Shown here one piece after another: positions 32,360 to 42,972 of a stretch of DNA of 64,000 nt; position 1 is the first letter of the stretch; each line of letters begins with the position of its first letter. The DNA comes from Neopestalotiopsis rosae (Eukaryota > Ascomycota > Sordariomycetes > Amphisphaeriales > Sporocadaceae), in contig JALGAS010000008.1 in the NCBI GenBank assembly GCA_023078685.1, positions 620,001-684,000 on the forward strand. The letters run 5' to 3'. The notes under the pieces are model-generated. The model searched no databases, was not told where the DNA came from, and saw only the letters and a list, made by a program, of their open reading frames with translations. Position numbers and translations under genes: made by a program.

Positions 32360-35300
32360 TTATTGTGCAACCCATCCCTTGCCGGGAATCTTCTTCTGTA
32401 TCACCTTCTTGACCGGCAGCGGCCAGCCCTGACCACCAGCACCCTCGGCCCTGAGGTAGGGCACCACGTAACTCTCCCGCACATTGGGGTCGTTGGTCTT
32501 GACCTCCTTGATCGGCTTTCCGTACGTGAGCAGCGGGGTGCCCTTGGCCAAGGCGGCCAGCTGCGCGCCCGTCACGTTGGTCAGGGCAATCATTCGCGTC
32601 TTGGGCGTCTTGACGGCATCGACGCTCGGCGACGCCCGCTGCAGGTGCGAGTAGACAATGTACTCGGGGCACTCTTGGGGGCTGTAGTGGGCGAGGGACG
32701 ACGACGGGTGAATGTAGACGCACTTATCGACGTCGTCGGCGCTGCTCAGCGAGTCGATGGGGTGCAGTGGCACGTAGGGCACGTCAATGGCGCGTCGGGG
32801 CTTCCTGCCCATTTCGGGCGGGCTTGGGGCTAGGTCGCCGCGAATGGCAACTTGGTCAATGAAGCCCGCGGCAACCATTTGCTTGAGGGCGGTGATCTGC
32901 TTGACGGAAGGTCGGTCGAGCTTGTCCTGGTACGTCAGGTTGGCAAAGGCGGGGATGTCCTTTTGCAGCAGACTGGTGATTTGCTTGCGCAGTTTCTGCG
33001 CCTCTTGGAGTGCCTTGAAGCGGACAAAGTGGTTCTCGCACCACTGCTCGCTGGGATCGTGCGCAAACTCTCCCACGACCTGCAGCAGCTTGATAGCATC
33101 GGACGCGTCGTCGAGCGAGCGGAAGTTGTGGTGGACTTTGTTGTATCTTTGCCTTGCGCGTGCTGCTTGTGTTTCTGCCAAGACGTCCTCGTTTGTGCGG
33201 AAGGTTCCTTCTTCCCGGTCAGAGATTTGAGGAATCGCGACGCTCTCAGGGATGAAAATTTCCTGCACAGAAAGTCCAGCAACGAGTGCGACAGTGTAAG
33301 GCATGCAGTCGTGAAGATGACCAATGAGCAGAATGCGCGCAAAGCGTGGCGGCAGAGGGAATTTGGCCATGGTGGTACCAATGTCTGTAGCTCGACCTTC
33401 CGGCGTGATTGCCGATAGATATGTCAACAGCCTCTCAGCCTTTGCCAGACCCAATCTACTAGGCGGTGTCGGGAACGGAAAGTTGACAACATGCTGAAGT
33501 CGCATTGCCTTCAGTTGTAGCACGACACCCTCAATGGGCATCTTTAGCAGCTCCGGGTCAGCAAACTCGACGAAATCTCTCTCATACACCGCGGAAGAGT
33601 AGAGTCGATAGCAGTGACCCGGGCCTGTTCTACCCGCACGACCAGATCTCTGGTTTGCGCTCGCCTTGCTGATCCATCCAATTTCGTAGCTTTGCACGCC
33701 GCTTTCCTTGTCGAACCGTCGCTCTTTGGCACGTCCACAGTCAAAGACATAACGCGTTCCTGGAATGGTCAAACTCGTCTCGGCCACGTTGGTGGCTATA
33801 ACAATCTGTCGGTGTCCTTCTGGCGGGGGCTCAAAGACACGCATCTGCTCTCGTGTGGGTAGAAGCGAGTAAAGAGGCAGAATATGCATCTTCAACGGAC
33901 CGGTTCCTCCCTCCTCATCCGGTATGTCAAACTCCTTATCCTCTTCGTCTTCCTCGTCTTCGTCGATAAAATTGAGCTCGTCAAAGTCGTCGTGGGTCGA
34001 GTCATTCGTTTGGCCAAATTCAATGTCTTCAACTTCCAGAGGTGCATCATTCGCAGACATCCTCACCTTTGGCAACGCTGCCGAAGTCCACCCCCCGGAA
34101 GCTTGCTTCAATTTCTTGCTCAGCCGTGAGATTTCATCGTGTCCTGTCAGGAACACGAGCATTCCTCCTGGCGGGAGCTTCTTATGACCTCTGGTGATCT
34201 TCTTGAATAGCTCGTCCACGTAATCGTGCTTGGTCTGGCGAGCAAAGTGTATCGTGACCGGAAACTGTCTACCTTCGACATCCAGTACCGGAGGTGGCGT
34301 AGGAAACAGTGTAGGGTTCTTCACCAGATCGTCTATCCTCAGAGTTGCAGACATGATCACGAGCTTCAGAGGCTTCACAGTTGGATCCTCGTCTGCCAAT
34401 TCCTGACGCAACTTGACGACACGGCTAAGCATACCGATAAGAATATCCGTGTTGACACTTCTCTCGTGGGCCTCATCAATGATGACGGCTGAATACTTGC
34501 GCAGGGCAATATCACTTGAAACCTCACGCAGAAGCACACCATCAGTCATGAACTTGATGGCTGTCTTCTCATTAGCTGTGCCTTCAAAACGGATTTGATA
34601 GGCCACCTTTTCTGAGTGATTTCCCAATTCCTGTCCCACTCTTTTTGACATACTGACGGCAGCGACCTTTCTTGGTTGGGTGACGCCTATCAAGCCTGGG
34701 GTTGGAGAATTAGGCGATCCATATCCAGCCTCAAAAAGAAATTGTGGAACTTGTGTCGTCTTTCCGGAACCAGTGGCACCACATATGACAACAATGTTGT
34801 TGTTGTGAATCGCTTCCATGATTTTTTGTTCCTCTGCTACAACTGGCAGGTTCATTCTGGCTTCCTGGATCTCCGTTGACCGTAGCACAGGTACACTATA
34901 GGCTTTCCGGTCATCGTTTGCCGTTACTTGTAACTCCAAAGGCAAGGGATCCTGCTCCATGGGTCTTGGCTTGAAGTTCTCCGGTTTTGGTATATTCAAC
35001 ACTCCAGCAGTCGACTCAACGGGTTCGTACCCGAGGGCCTCGTTTCTTTGTTGATGAGCCCAGGCTTTGAAAGCTGACGAGCGCTGTTTTGTTTTCTCTG
35101 GTGCTTCGTCAAAGTCATCGTCGCTGTCACCATCCGGCATCTCCTCATCTTCGGATCCAGAGTCGGACTCGGAGTCCTCATCATACATTTCTGCGTCATT
35201 CGAGTCATTGTCTTCGTCTTCTGAGCTGATTCCATTCCAGGCATCTTCATCTGACTCTGAAGTAGACTCGCTTTCTGGCTCGGGCAGCTTCGGTGCTGAC

Positions 35301-36073
35301 AGCTTGGATGCTTTAGATGCGACCCCGCCTCGCTTCTGACGCTTTTGAATCACGGGGCGACCGTCTTCGCCGAGGTCCAGTGGCCGTTTCAGACCGGAAC
35401 CGATCTGCACTGACTTTGGTACGGCTACAGTTGGGGCAGCAGCAGCAGCAGCAGCAGCAGTAGCAGGGGGCGTTGGTTCTTCCTCAGTTTTGGCAATTTT
35501 CTCCTGCTTTTCCTTGGGCTTAGGGGCTGCAGGTTGCGCTGGAGGTTGCGCTGGAGGTTGCGCTGGAGGTTGCGCTGCAGGTTTAGATGCGGGTTTCCTT
35601 GCTGCTTGAATGGCTCTGAACGAGTCAGAGTCGTCGTCAGACTCTCCCCTTTGCTCAAATAGCTCTTCGTCATCGTCGTCGCGCAGACCAGCCTTGTGCT
35701 CCTGCAGGGCTCTTTTCAGAGCCTGCTTCTTGGTCTCCTTGCCTTGGCCCAGGGTGCGTGTGCTGAAGAACAAACTAGTATCGACCTTGTTGTTGGCTAG
35801 TTTCGCTAACAACGCCTTATTCTCATCGTTTTTGAGTTTGTTGTCGATGTACTTTTCGAGTCTCTTGGCCTTCTTGCCGCTGACTTTGATACCCTGGTCC
35901 TTCAGCTCCTCGCGCATTTTCTTGGCCTCGACATCCTTCTTGCTTGGGACAATCTCCAGCGCATTGCTATCGGCAATAGGAGCTTCTGCGCCATCATCCT
36001 GTCCTGCTCCGCTGGCTTTTTGCCGCGCAAGCACTTTGTGCTTCCTCTGCCGGGGCACAAACTTTTTGACCAT
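32360..36073 (-). CDS. ECM16: DEAH-box RNA helicase ECM16/DHR1 (DHX37 family), small-subunit processome
   Basis: 1237 residues with no intron. ATG at 36073 begins MVKKFVPRQRKHKV; the frame is open 20 codons further upstream but without an ATG. The N-terminal about 400 residues are charged and low-complexity: a Pro-Ala-Gln 12-bp repeat, an Ala run, and acidic Ser blocks. Helicase motifs: I GATGSGKTTQVPQ near residue 433, II DEAH near 531, III SATL, VI QRSGRAGRTGPGHCYRLY near 811. The HA2/OB-fold domains follow, with VVGEFAHDP and the conserved tail YVVPYLRAEGAGGQGWPLP. Yeast Dhr1 is activated by Utp14 and unwinds U3 snoRNA from 18S pre-rRNA in the nucleolus. An RRPE-like element is 225 bp upstream. 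The gene is divergent from PAC3. Confidence 0.95.
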   Translation of the reverse strand: MVKKFVPRQRKHKVLARQKASGAGQDDGAEAPIADSNALEIVPSKKDVEAKKMREELKDQGIKVSGKKAKRLEKYIDNKLKNDENKALLAKLANNKVDTSLFFSTRTLGQGKETKKQALKRALQEHKAGLRDDDDEELFEQRGESDDDSDSFRAIQAARKPASKPAAQPPAQPPAQPPAQPAAPKPKEKQEKIAKTEEEPTPPATAAAAAAAAPTVAVPKSVQIGSGLKRPLDLGEDGRPVIQKRQKRGGVASKASKLSAPKLPEPESESTSESDEDAWNGISSEDEDNDSNDAEMYDEDSESDSGSEDEEMPDGDSDDDFDEAPEKTKQRSSAFKAWAHQQRNEALGYEPVESTAGVLNIPKPENFKPRPMEQDPLPLELQVTANDDRKAYSVPVLRSTEIQEARMNLPVVAEEQKIMEAIHNNNIVVICGATGSGKTTQVPQFLFEAGYGSPNSPTPGLIGVTQPRKVAAVSMSKRVGQELGNHSEKVAYQIRFEGTANEKTAIKFMTDGVLLREVSSDIALRKYSAVIIDEAHERSVNTDILIGMLSRVVKLRQELADEDPTVKPLKLVIMSATLRIDDLVKNPTLFPTPPPVLDVEGRQFPVTIHFARQTKHDYVDELFKKITRGHKKLPPGGMLVFLTGHDEISRLSKKLKQASGGWTSAALPKVRMSANDAPLEVEDIEFGQTNDSTHDDFDELNFIDEDEEDEEDKEFDIPDEEGGTGPLKMHILPLYSLLPTREQMRVFEPPPEGHRQIVIATNVAETSLTIPGTRYVFDCGRAKERRFDKESGVQSYEIGWISKASANQRSGRAGRTGPGHCYRLYSSAVYERDFVEFADPELLKMPIEGVVLQLKAMRLQHVVNFPFPTPPSRLGLAKAERLLTYLSAITPEGRATDIGTTMAKFPLPPRFARILLIGHLHDCMPYTVALVAGLSVQEIFIPESVAIPQISDREEGTFRTNEDVLAETQAARARQRYNKVHHNFRSLDDASDAIKLLQVVGEFAHDPSEQWCENHFVRFKALQEAQKLRKQITSLLQKDIPAFANLTYQDKLDRPSVKQITALKQMVAAGFIDQVAIRGDLAPSPPEMGRKPRRAIDVPYVPLHPIDSLSSADDVDKCVYIHPSSSLAHYSPQECPEYIVYSHLQRASPSVDAVKTPKTRMIALTNVTGAQLAALAKGTPLLTYGKPIKEVKTNDPNVRESYVVPYLRAEGAGGQGWPLPVKKVIQKKIPGKGWVAQ
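35436..35460. repeat. GCA trinucleotide run in ECM16
   Basis: About eight GCA units on the + strand, coding an alanine run in the ECM16 N-terminal region on the minus strand. Confidence 0.85.
35532..35579. repeat. 12-bp tandem repeat (four units) in ECM16
   Basis: Four head-to-tail copies of GGTTGCGCTGGA (last one with one change), coding the repeated AQPP peptide on the minus strand. It is a candidate length polymorphism. Confidence 0.85.
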
Positions 36074-36656
36074 CTTGCCGACTAAGATACGGCCCTCTGA
36101 GAGATTGATAAAGTATTGACAATTGCCGAGCACTTTCTACTCGTCGCAGAGTACCAGTAATTTCTGTTTTTAAATGTTACTATTCCTAGATCATACGCTC
36201 ATGGTAAAATTGTGAAAGAAAATGCAAAAAGGTGGTCTTGCATCCACTGAAATCATGAATGATCTCTCAGTGGTGCTTTCTATAAGTATGCGATTTGGAA
36301 AAATTTGACCGCCTGGCAGAAAAGGCCCCAGTGCTTGAATGGGCGGGTAGTGGGGCAGCGCACAGCATCCCTGCCTCAAGGTGCCCGGGCTGCAGAGCCC
36401 CACTAAACTAGGTACAGTGACGGGAGCGAGGGGTCGTTCCATGCTTCGGAGGACCCAAGAATTGGCGACAAGTGGTATGATAGTAGCTTTCAAGGTCATC
36501 ATAACACGCTTTACTAAACGGCCATCATTCTTTTCCTGAAACGGCTCACGTGATCAACACTATCAGAGAAATCAGACATTGCGCTCAAGACTTCTAAGCA
36601 TCCCGGTCTCCCAAAGCCACAAATAGACAAAATCCAAAGCGACGTCATCTGCAAAC
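36074..36656. promoter_or_regulatory. Divergent promoter ECM16 / PAC3
   Basis: 583 bp between divergent starts. It contains GAAAAATTT at 36298-36306, resembling the yeast RRPE. No protein gene is supported inside. Confidence 0.5.
36298..36306. promoter_or_regulatory. RRPE-like element upstream of ECM16
   Basis: GAAAAATTT, 225 bp from the ECM16 ATG and sharing its core with the element before MAK16. Confidence 0.4.
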
Positions 36657-37160
36657 ATGGAAGATACAGCTATCCGTGAGGACGCCTTCCCTGCCCCTTC
36701 CAAGGAGGTAGTAGGCCAAGTCGACGGCATTGAGACGCAAGCTACATCGACCTTTTTCTCGGACAAGATCATGGTCACCTTGTCACAAGAAGGCCGCGTG
36801 TCACAGTGGGTGAGTAGCGGCCGACAGATATTTTGGGGTTTTCACTTGTAACTATGACTAAACCGGAATATGCAGATTCAAGTGTCATTATCTGCACCTT
36901 CCGCTGCCAGTGTCGATATGGCTCTACCCGATGCAAGCTTACTGCCTCTGCCGCATCTGACTCCCAAAGTTTTGTTGGGTGGAGGCGGCGAGGAAAGAGA
37001 ATCCTCTGGCCAGCTCTATGCTGTCCAGATCGCCAGTCACATTGCCCGGAGAAACCCTGAAGAGAAGCGAATGCTCATCGTCGGTCTTGGCCTAATGAAG
37101 CCGAGACCAGATAGGGAGTCTTTTTTCGATGTCATTGAACTGGTTCAGCAGATTCTGTGA
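36657..37160 (+). CDS. Proteasome assembly chaperone 3 (PAC3/Dmp2-like)
   Basis: Exons 36657-36809 and 36876-37160 (66-bp intron with GTGAGT donor) give 145 residues. Family features: an N-terminal segment with FFSDKIMVTLSQEGRVSQW, a central LPHLTPKVLLGGG, and a C-terminal amphipathic helix with MLIVGLGLMKP. Pac3/Pac4-type chaperones assist 20S alpha-ring assembly in the cytosol. Length agrees with the family (about 120-180 residues in fungi). The first ATG is used. It converges on the oxygenase gene. Confidence 0.8.
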
Positions 37161-37568
37161 GACATAGTTTGAACCGAAGACAATATCGGTTCATTCTTCT
37201 CCATACTGTTACAGAAGGTTCTGCAAAAGTGCCAAAGCGGAACCCTAAAACATGCCTACAGTCACTGAGGCGAAATCGTGAAATTGGCAGACCCTCCCAT
37301 TATAGCTTTGAATCAATTTGATTCATGAAGTTCTTCTGTGGGCAGATTGTGGACAAACGTGACAGTTGAGACGTGGGAATATACGCCAGTGAACGCGTGC
37401 CTCTCAGGCAATGCCAACATTTTATTCAATGTTGAGGAAATTATCTCTTTATCGAATGGACACGGCAACATATGAATACTTGCAAGCAAAATCTAGTGGC
37501 ACAGCAACACTTCCGACATCGCAGGGTGTAAATGGGAGTGGAGGAGGATCAAGAACCAATACAAAACA
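37161..37568. other. Intergenic: convergent 3' flanks of PAC3 and the oxygenase
   Basis: About 400 bp; nothing coding is seen. Confidence 0.6.
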
Positions 37569-38862
37569 TCACGCCTGAGCTTGAACGACCACGGCACTTG
37601 GTGCCAACGAAGCTACCGATGACTGTTTCTTGTCAAAAGACTCTCGTTCAATCTTGAATCTCATCTGACACCCTACCAATATCATTAGCAGCGAGATCAA
37701 CCCGAAAGTCTTTCTCTACACTTACAGTCTCCGCATGAAATAGGTTCGTACTTTGCTGGATTCGTCTCTGATACGCAACTTGGGATCACACTTTCAACGC
37801 AGTTGAAATTAAGACCTGTTTTAACATCAGCTCACGCTATACCAAAATTACCGACACGTCCCTACCAAAGAAGAATGGCATCGAGACACGTTCCAGTGGG
37901 GACTCGTTGGTCACACGGTGGACGGTTGACTTGTATCTGTCATTGGACAGACGCATCATGTAGTCCCCAATATTGACGACGATTGTTCCCTCAATCGGTG
38001 GAGCCTGTCAGTATTGATCAGTCATATGCCCCTAGTTACCTTTTTCGACTCTTCGCACCTTGATCCATTGCCCCTCCTTGGTGAGTACTTGCAAGCCACC
38101 AATCGTATCCTGCCACAGGAGAGTAAATAGCTGCAAGTCTGTATGACTTCCAAGCCCAACAAAGCCCCCCTTGACCTCCGGCTCGCTGCGTGGCCGGTAA
38201 TAGTTGTAAGCAAAGTCCGCACCAGGGTACGTGACCTTGTCGTCCCAGTAGTCCTCGGCCAAGTCCAGCGAGAGGGCAAAGGCCCTGACCAGCTTCCTCG
38301 CAAGCCGTAGACAACTGGCCCAGTACGCCACGCAGTCCGTCTTGAAGCCGGGCAGGTGCGCCGTGCCCTCCCACACAAAGTCTTCTCCTCTAAGCCAGGG
38401 CCGCACTTCCGAAGGGACCTCGGACAGGGCCGTCGGGTGGTCGGGATCCAATTCGGGCGAGTACCGGAAAGAGAAGCTCTCCCGGATGTCGACGCTCTCG
38501 CCGGGTGAGATATTGGTCGTGGCTGCTCCAGAGTAGCCGTTGAAGTACTTGCTGTACTTTCTGGACGATATCAGATCCTTCTCCTCGACTGATTGTCTCA
38601 TAAAGTTGAGGCCCTGTTGCTTCGCCTTGTATATGACCTCTTGCGAGATGCCGTGGTTCTTGATGTAGAAGAAACCCGTATTCACGGCAGCCGATTTGAT
38701 TGCTTGGGCTACACTTCTTCTTTTGTCAATTTTGGCGGAGCATAAATGCTCCAGATCAATCACGGGTATTTCGTCTGGAGTGCAATTTCGAGGAGGAGTG
38801 AGGAGAACATCACGGTAGACCGGTCCCAGAGCTGTTCGAAGCTCGAGCTTTGCAGTAGCCAT
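37569..38862 (-). CDS. 2-oxoglutarate/Fe(II) dioxygenase, isopenicillin-N-synthase-like
   Basis: Exons 38862-38059, 38004-37866, 37815-37726 and 37672-37569 (introns 54, 50 and 53 bp) give 378 residues. Residues 31-70 form the N-terminal DIOX_N region (IPVIDLEHL, TGFFYIKNHGI). The jelly-roll core has the Fe ligands His240 and Asp242 (GLGSHTDLQLFTLL) and distal His297 (YKSTVHRV), plus the co-substrate-binding RVS at 307-309. The catalytic set is complete, so it should be active, but the substrate is unknown; such enzymes act in secondary metabolism, hormone-like small molecules or nutrient scavenging. Exon 1 read alone ends VRRVEKGN because it runs into the intron; the downstream exons restore the conserved second half. 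The first donor is the weaker GTGCGA. Confidence 0.85.
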
Positions 38863-39366
38863 GGTGAGAAGGAAGTAATCGATTGCTATAATTCAGATAT
38901 GATCAGGACGTGAAACGTCAATTCTTCGATGTGGAAGTATGAATTCAGCGACTGCAGTTTTCGCGAAGCCGTTGAGTGATAGGTATAGCTCAACACCGGG
39001 TATTGAGTGAAATGATTCACAGTAGACTTTCTATGTAATCTTCATATCTCCAAGGGCTAGATGTTGTAAATGATCCCGATAGCGGAACAATATAGTATAC
39101 AATCTTTGCATGTAGTCTCAAGCCCGTCGTAAAACGGTGGGACCAATCGTGTGCTACCCATCGGTCGCCGGTGGCTCTTAATCGTGCGCAACGGCCAACA
39201 TACCGAGGGCTTTGAGAATTGCATTGCAATCATATCTCTAAGAAGACAACCTCAGAAACAGCTTTGGTTTTTTGAATTCTCGATGCTACAAGGGCTTCTT
39301 AATCTCGTCAACCTAGGATAGCTCTAAGATAAATTGACCAAATGACGTTGACGTCAATGTAGATCA
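38863..39366. other. Intergenic: oxygenase promoter and DUF3433 gene 3' flank
   Basis: About 500 bp, no gene supported. Confidence 0.6.
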
Positions 39367-42300
39367 CTAGAAAACCATATTCTTGTTCTGACCTATCTTA
39401 ATCTTCGGCGGTAGAAGTCGTGAGGAACGATGCACCGTACAATACAAGCTGCCTACCAATGTCGTCGGGTCAATAGGCATGTGCGGCCACTTGACGAAGA
39501 ACGAGCCCATGATTGTGAGCGCCATGACACTCAACAATACAACACTAAGCCACATACAAACCACGTGCGCAATGTAGGTTTCGACAACTCGATGAGGGAC
39601 ATTTGCCAACAGGGTAGGTAGAAACTCGGACATGATTGACACAGCAGCGACGATACCCAGGTAGAAATCAGATTGGCAACCTAACATGATCTGAATCAAA
39701 GCACTAAACGGATTTGTTGGGGGGTCAAGTTCATGAACTTCTGTATAGTGGTCTGGATTCATCTCTAGCATCTTGTAGGGGCTGATCAATGCGCAATCTA
39801 TAGTTGTCAGTCTCGCGGTGTATTGAAGTAGCATGCTGGAGATTGCCTTACACTGAAAATACGAGGTCCAAAACATTGTGATTGTGATTCCAACTCCAGA
39901 AAATAAGAGTCGCAATGCTAATGACTCGCTGTCCATAAAGTTTGCAAAACTGTCACCAGAGTTGCGAAGTTCTGGGTATATTGCAATGTGTATCGTGAGA
40001 CCGATGAGAAGCAACAAAATGAGTAGCCTCCCAGTGATTGACAATATGAACGCCGGCATCGTTGGTCTTTTTGGAGGCGCTGGGGAACGCCCAGCTTCAA
40101 GACTCGATTCGTCGACCTCTCCTTGCCTTTTGTTCTTGACCAAAGGACTATGGCTTCCCAGAACCACGATACCACGTCTGAATTGTCCCTCGTCGCTCCA
40201 AGTTCCAAAAGTGTAGCGATTGTTCCCAAATGCTTCGGAAGCATTCTTGTTACTAATGACGCCTTTTGTCTCGGAGAGTCGACTCAGTAGGGCCATGAAT
40301 CTTGGGTGCAGCTCAACACTGGATTTGGTCATATTCCATACTTGAGCAGACACGCCTGTTCTCCATTTCCGCAGCAAGACAGCTGCAGTTACGAGTAATG
40401 CTGCCATGGTCGCGAGAATGGCAACTGTGATCTGGGCTGGGATTGGGAACACGCCCAGTGTTATGGCACAGTTTTGTGCATTACCATGGCCCGTTTGACA
40501 GTCGTTCCCCTGGGCAACAATACGGATCGCTTCACAGCTGACAGGCACTAGAAGACTGCTGAGTAGCACAAGAAGTCCCGTCAAGCGAAGCAGTCCTTGA
40601 TCGGCACAGGGAGTGAAGAGGGCTCTCATGGTAGTTAGGGGTCCTTTAGTCGCAAAAAGTACCGAATGCGACGCCGCTACTCCATGGATCGGTGACACAC
40701 TAAGCGCGCGTAGAGGTTGGTACATCTTGGTATTGCAGTCGATGATTCGAAATGGAATCCCCAGAAAAGTAGCCAACAAGGACGGAACTATGGCTCCCAT
40801 AAAGTACTCTCCTTGTGTGATCTCATAAACGTGTAAGATCACACGATCAGGGGTGGTACGATTACTAAGAACGTCCGGAGGCTCTGATCCGCGGGGTGGA
40901 GAAGATGGAAACATAAATGTAGAACCTAACGAGGCTACAGTCTTCGTAGGTCTTCCCCTGCTATCTGTCAATGTCGACTCGGACAAAGTTTTCGCAAGGA
41001 AACCTGTCATGGTGCTGGTAGGCCTATCGTGACTATCTATGAGCACGCTTGTAAAAGCGACCGAGACATAAGAAAGAGTTTTCGTTGGGGTTGTATCGGG
41101 ACCAGTGAGAACTGTTGAATATACTCGCTGTGCTATGGCTAAAGTTTCGGTGGTAATGGGCCTTTCGGAGACATCTATTGGTATCCTTGTTGTCAAAGAA
41201 GCATAGACTGTGTATGTATTTACATGATTCAGGTGGTCATGCATATTCCAAGAAGATGTGATGATCGTGGTAAGAAAACCCTGCGGGTTTGTATTCTCTC
41301 TTCTTTTCGTGCTCGTCTCGCCGTGGGTTTGCGTTTTGAGAATTGTATTGTCAGGCGGCCAAAAACCGTCCTTGGTTTCTCCCACAATGGTTGTCAACAA
41401 CGCTGGAGGCGTCATCAAAGTAGTAGTTGGTAGTTCTCGAAAATGAGTTGGAGAAGCTTTAATTCCAGTTGACAATGCTCCGTTATCAGTCGTGAAGATT
41501 GCTGATGAAGCAGGTGAGAGTTCTGAAGTAGCAGTTGATAATTCTGACGTAGCGGTGGAGAATTCTCCAAAACCAGCTGAGTATACGCTGGTAAGTATTA
41601 CTCCGGTGTTTTCGGTCTGTGATACTAAGCTTTCACTGAAATGCTCAGCGGTGTACAAATCTTCCGCAATCGTCCCTCCCATCGAGCCCTTCTTCATTGT
41701 TATCAAATTTGCCATCAATAATTTTGACGATATCAACTTGCCGACTGGCTCGATGGTCTGGATGGTGGCGGTATCCAATGGTGAGAGGGACGTCCGTAGC
41801 CTTTTCCCTTGAATCTCAACCAAGTCATGAGTGCTTCGAAATGGATGGCCCTGGCGTGAATTTGGGGTTTCGAGCACCGACACCGTCAAGGTAATCAGCT
41901 CTATAGTGGTTTGGACGGTGACAACTGGAGCCATTTCTGCAGTCCTAATTGGATGGTTCCCTAGTATCTGGGTCGGCGTACTTTCCAGAACAGTATCTGT
42001 ACTCCAAGTGATTGTGTTGTGTAAGGGATCAACATAGTCTCCGCGGGAATCGCCATCCCCGGATCCCCCCATTTCAGCCTCACCCGCATACCCTTCTTGG
42101 GATGTACACGTAGGTCTCGTGGACGACGAATCAATCGTACCATTTGACAGTTGGGAAGATGAATTTAGGTACAAGCCATCATAATCTGGACCACCAGAGT
42201 CATAACAAGCGTCGTCGTTGGTGGTAGTGATTGAATTTGGTATTGCTGTCACATTATTCCATGTCGTATTATTAATTGTGAGCGTTTGATTTTTGACATT

Positions 42301-42972
42301 TGTACTTGTAATGTTGGGCCATAATACTCCTGCTGTGATAAGCGGTCTTGGGTGGGAGCTTTTCGCTGAGATGACACTGGAGAGAATGAAGCTTGTTTTG
42401 GTGATCGTTCCGGTCTCGAGAACACCTCCTTGCACATGGTTCCAAGTTGAATATCGAGTCTTATCAGCCTTGGGCAAATACATCTTCACTTCACTCCAAG
42501 GGGCACCTCGGCGCCTATAGGCTGTGTCTAACTCATCTTGCGCCGTAGAGTTCTGGTAGTGTACTTCAGAGCGGAATGATGGAGACTTTGTCCCATCTGG
42601 CAACTCATAAAACGCCACCTCTGTCAATATGACGAGCATAAGGAGCACAACCAGGATAGTGCTCAGGTAATACGCTTTTAGAGGGCGTGGCTTATAGTCA
42701 AGTGTGTGGTTCTTAGTGCTGTTGCAGGTCGATTGATCATTGTTTGCAGTGTCGAAAGCATTTTGTAGGGTTTTCTGGCCGCCAGGACCCTCTTGGAGAT
42801 GGGTCGACTTCACTTGACAGTGGCTCAGAGCAATCCTTTTCCTGGACCGTATGGCTACGGTGCTCCGCCTGATCTGTGGAGGAATTCTTGGTTCCGCAGT
42901 ATTACCGCTGGTCTGAATGGAGTCCAAGACTTGGGGAAAATGTGGATGCGTCATAAGAGAGTTATCAGGCAT
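39367..42972 (-). CDS. DUF3433-family multi-pass membrane protein
   Basis: 1201 residues, open without an intron. Residues about 105-125 form a first membrane segment (YYLSTILVVLLMLVILTEVAF). A long Ser/Thr-rich, apparently extracytosolic region follows with internal Thr/Ser repeats (SELSTATSELS near residue 480) and many N-glycosylation sequons. The C-terminal half has several membrane helices: EYFMGAIVPSLLATFLGIPF, a LTGLLVLLSSLLVPV segment, ITVAILATMAALLVTAAVLL, and three more near the end. The YFMGAIVPSLLA...RIID block is typical of DUF3433 proteins, which are numerous in Pezizomycotina and uncharacterised. Half-length duplicated DUF3433 architectures are common; here only one clear copy of that block is seen. 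Its function is unknown. Confidence 0.8.
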   Translation of the reverse strand: MPDNSLMTHPHFPQVLDSIQTSGNTAEPRIPPQIRRSTVAIRSRKRIALSHCQVKSTHLQEGPGGQKTLQNAFDTANNDQSTCNSTKNHTLDYKPRPLKAYYLSTILVVLLMLVILTEVAFYELPDGTKSPSFRSEVHYQNSTAQDELDTAYRRRGAPWSEVKMYLPKADKTRYSTWNHVQGGVLETGTITKTSFILSSVISAKSSHPRPLITAGVLWPNITSTNVKNQTLTINNTTWNNVTAIPNSITTTNDDACYDSGGPDYDGLYLNSSSQLSNGTIDSSSTRPTCTSQEGYAGEAEMGGSGDGDSRGDYVDPLHNTITWSTDTVLESTPTQILGNHPIRTAEMAPVVTVQTTIELITLTVSVLETPNSRQGHPFRSTHDLVEIQGKRLRTSLSPLDTATIQTIEPVGKLISSKLLMANLITMKKGSMGGTIAEDLYTAEHFSESLVSQTENTGVILTSVYSAGFGEFSTATSELSTATSELSPASSAIFTTDNGALSTGIKASPTHFRELPTTTLMTPPALLTTIVGETKDGFWPPDNTILKTQTHGETSTKRRENTNPQGFLTTIITSSWNMHDHLNHVNTYTVYASLTTRIPIDVSERPITTETLAIAQRVYSTVLTGPDTTPTKTLSYVSVAFTSVLIDSHDRPTSTMTGFLAKTLSESTLTDSRGRPTKTVASLGSTFMFPSSPPRGSEPPDVLSNRTTPDRVILHVYEITQGEYFMGAIVPSLLATFLGIPFRIIDCNTKMYQPLRALSVSPIHGVAASHSVLFATKGPLTTMRALFTPCADQGLLRLTGLLVLLSSLLVPVSCEAIRIVAQGNDCQTGHGNAQNCAITLGVFPIPAQITVAILATMAALLVTAAVLLRKWRTGVSAQVWNMTKSSVELHPRFMALLSRLSETKGVISNKNASEAFGNNRYTFGTWSDEGQFRRGIVVLGSHSPLVKNKRQGEVDESSLEAGRSPAPPKRPTMPAFILSITGRLLILLLLIGLTIHIAIYPELRNSGDSFANFMDSESLALRLLFSGVGITITMFWTSYFQCKAISSMLLQYTARLTTIDCALISPYKMLEMNPDHYTEVHELDPPTNPFSALIQIMLGCQSDFYLGIVAAVSIMSEFLPTLLANVPHRVVETYIAHVVCMWLSVVLLSVMALTIMGSFFVKWPHMPIDPTTLVGSLYCTVHRSSRLLPPKIKIGQNKNMVF

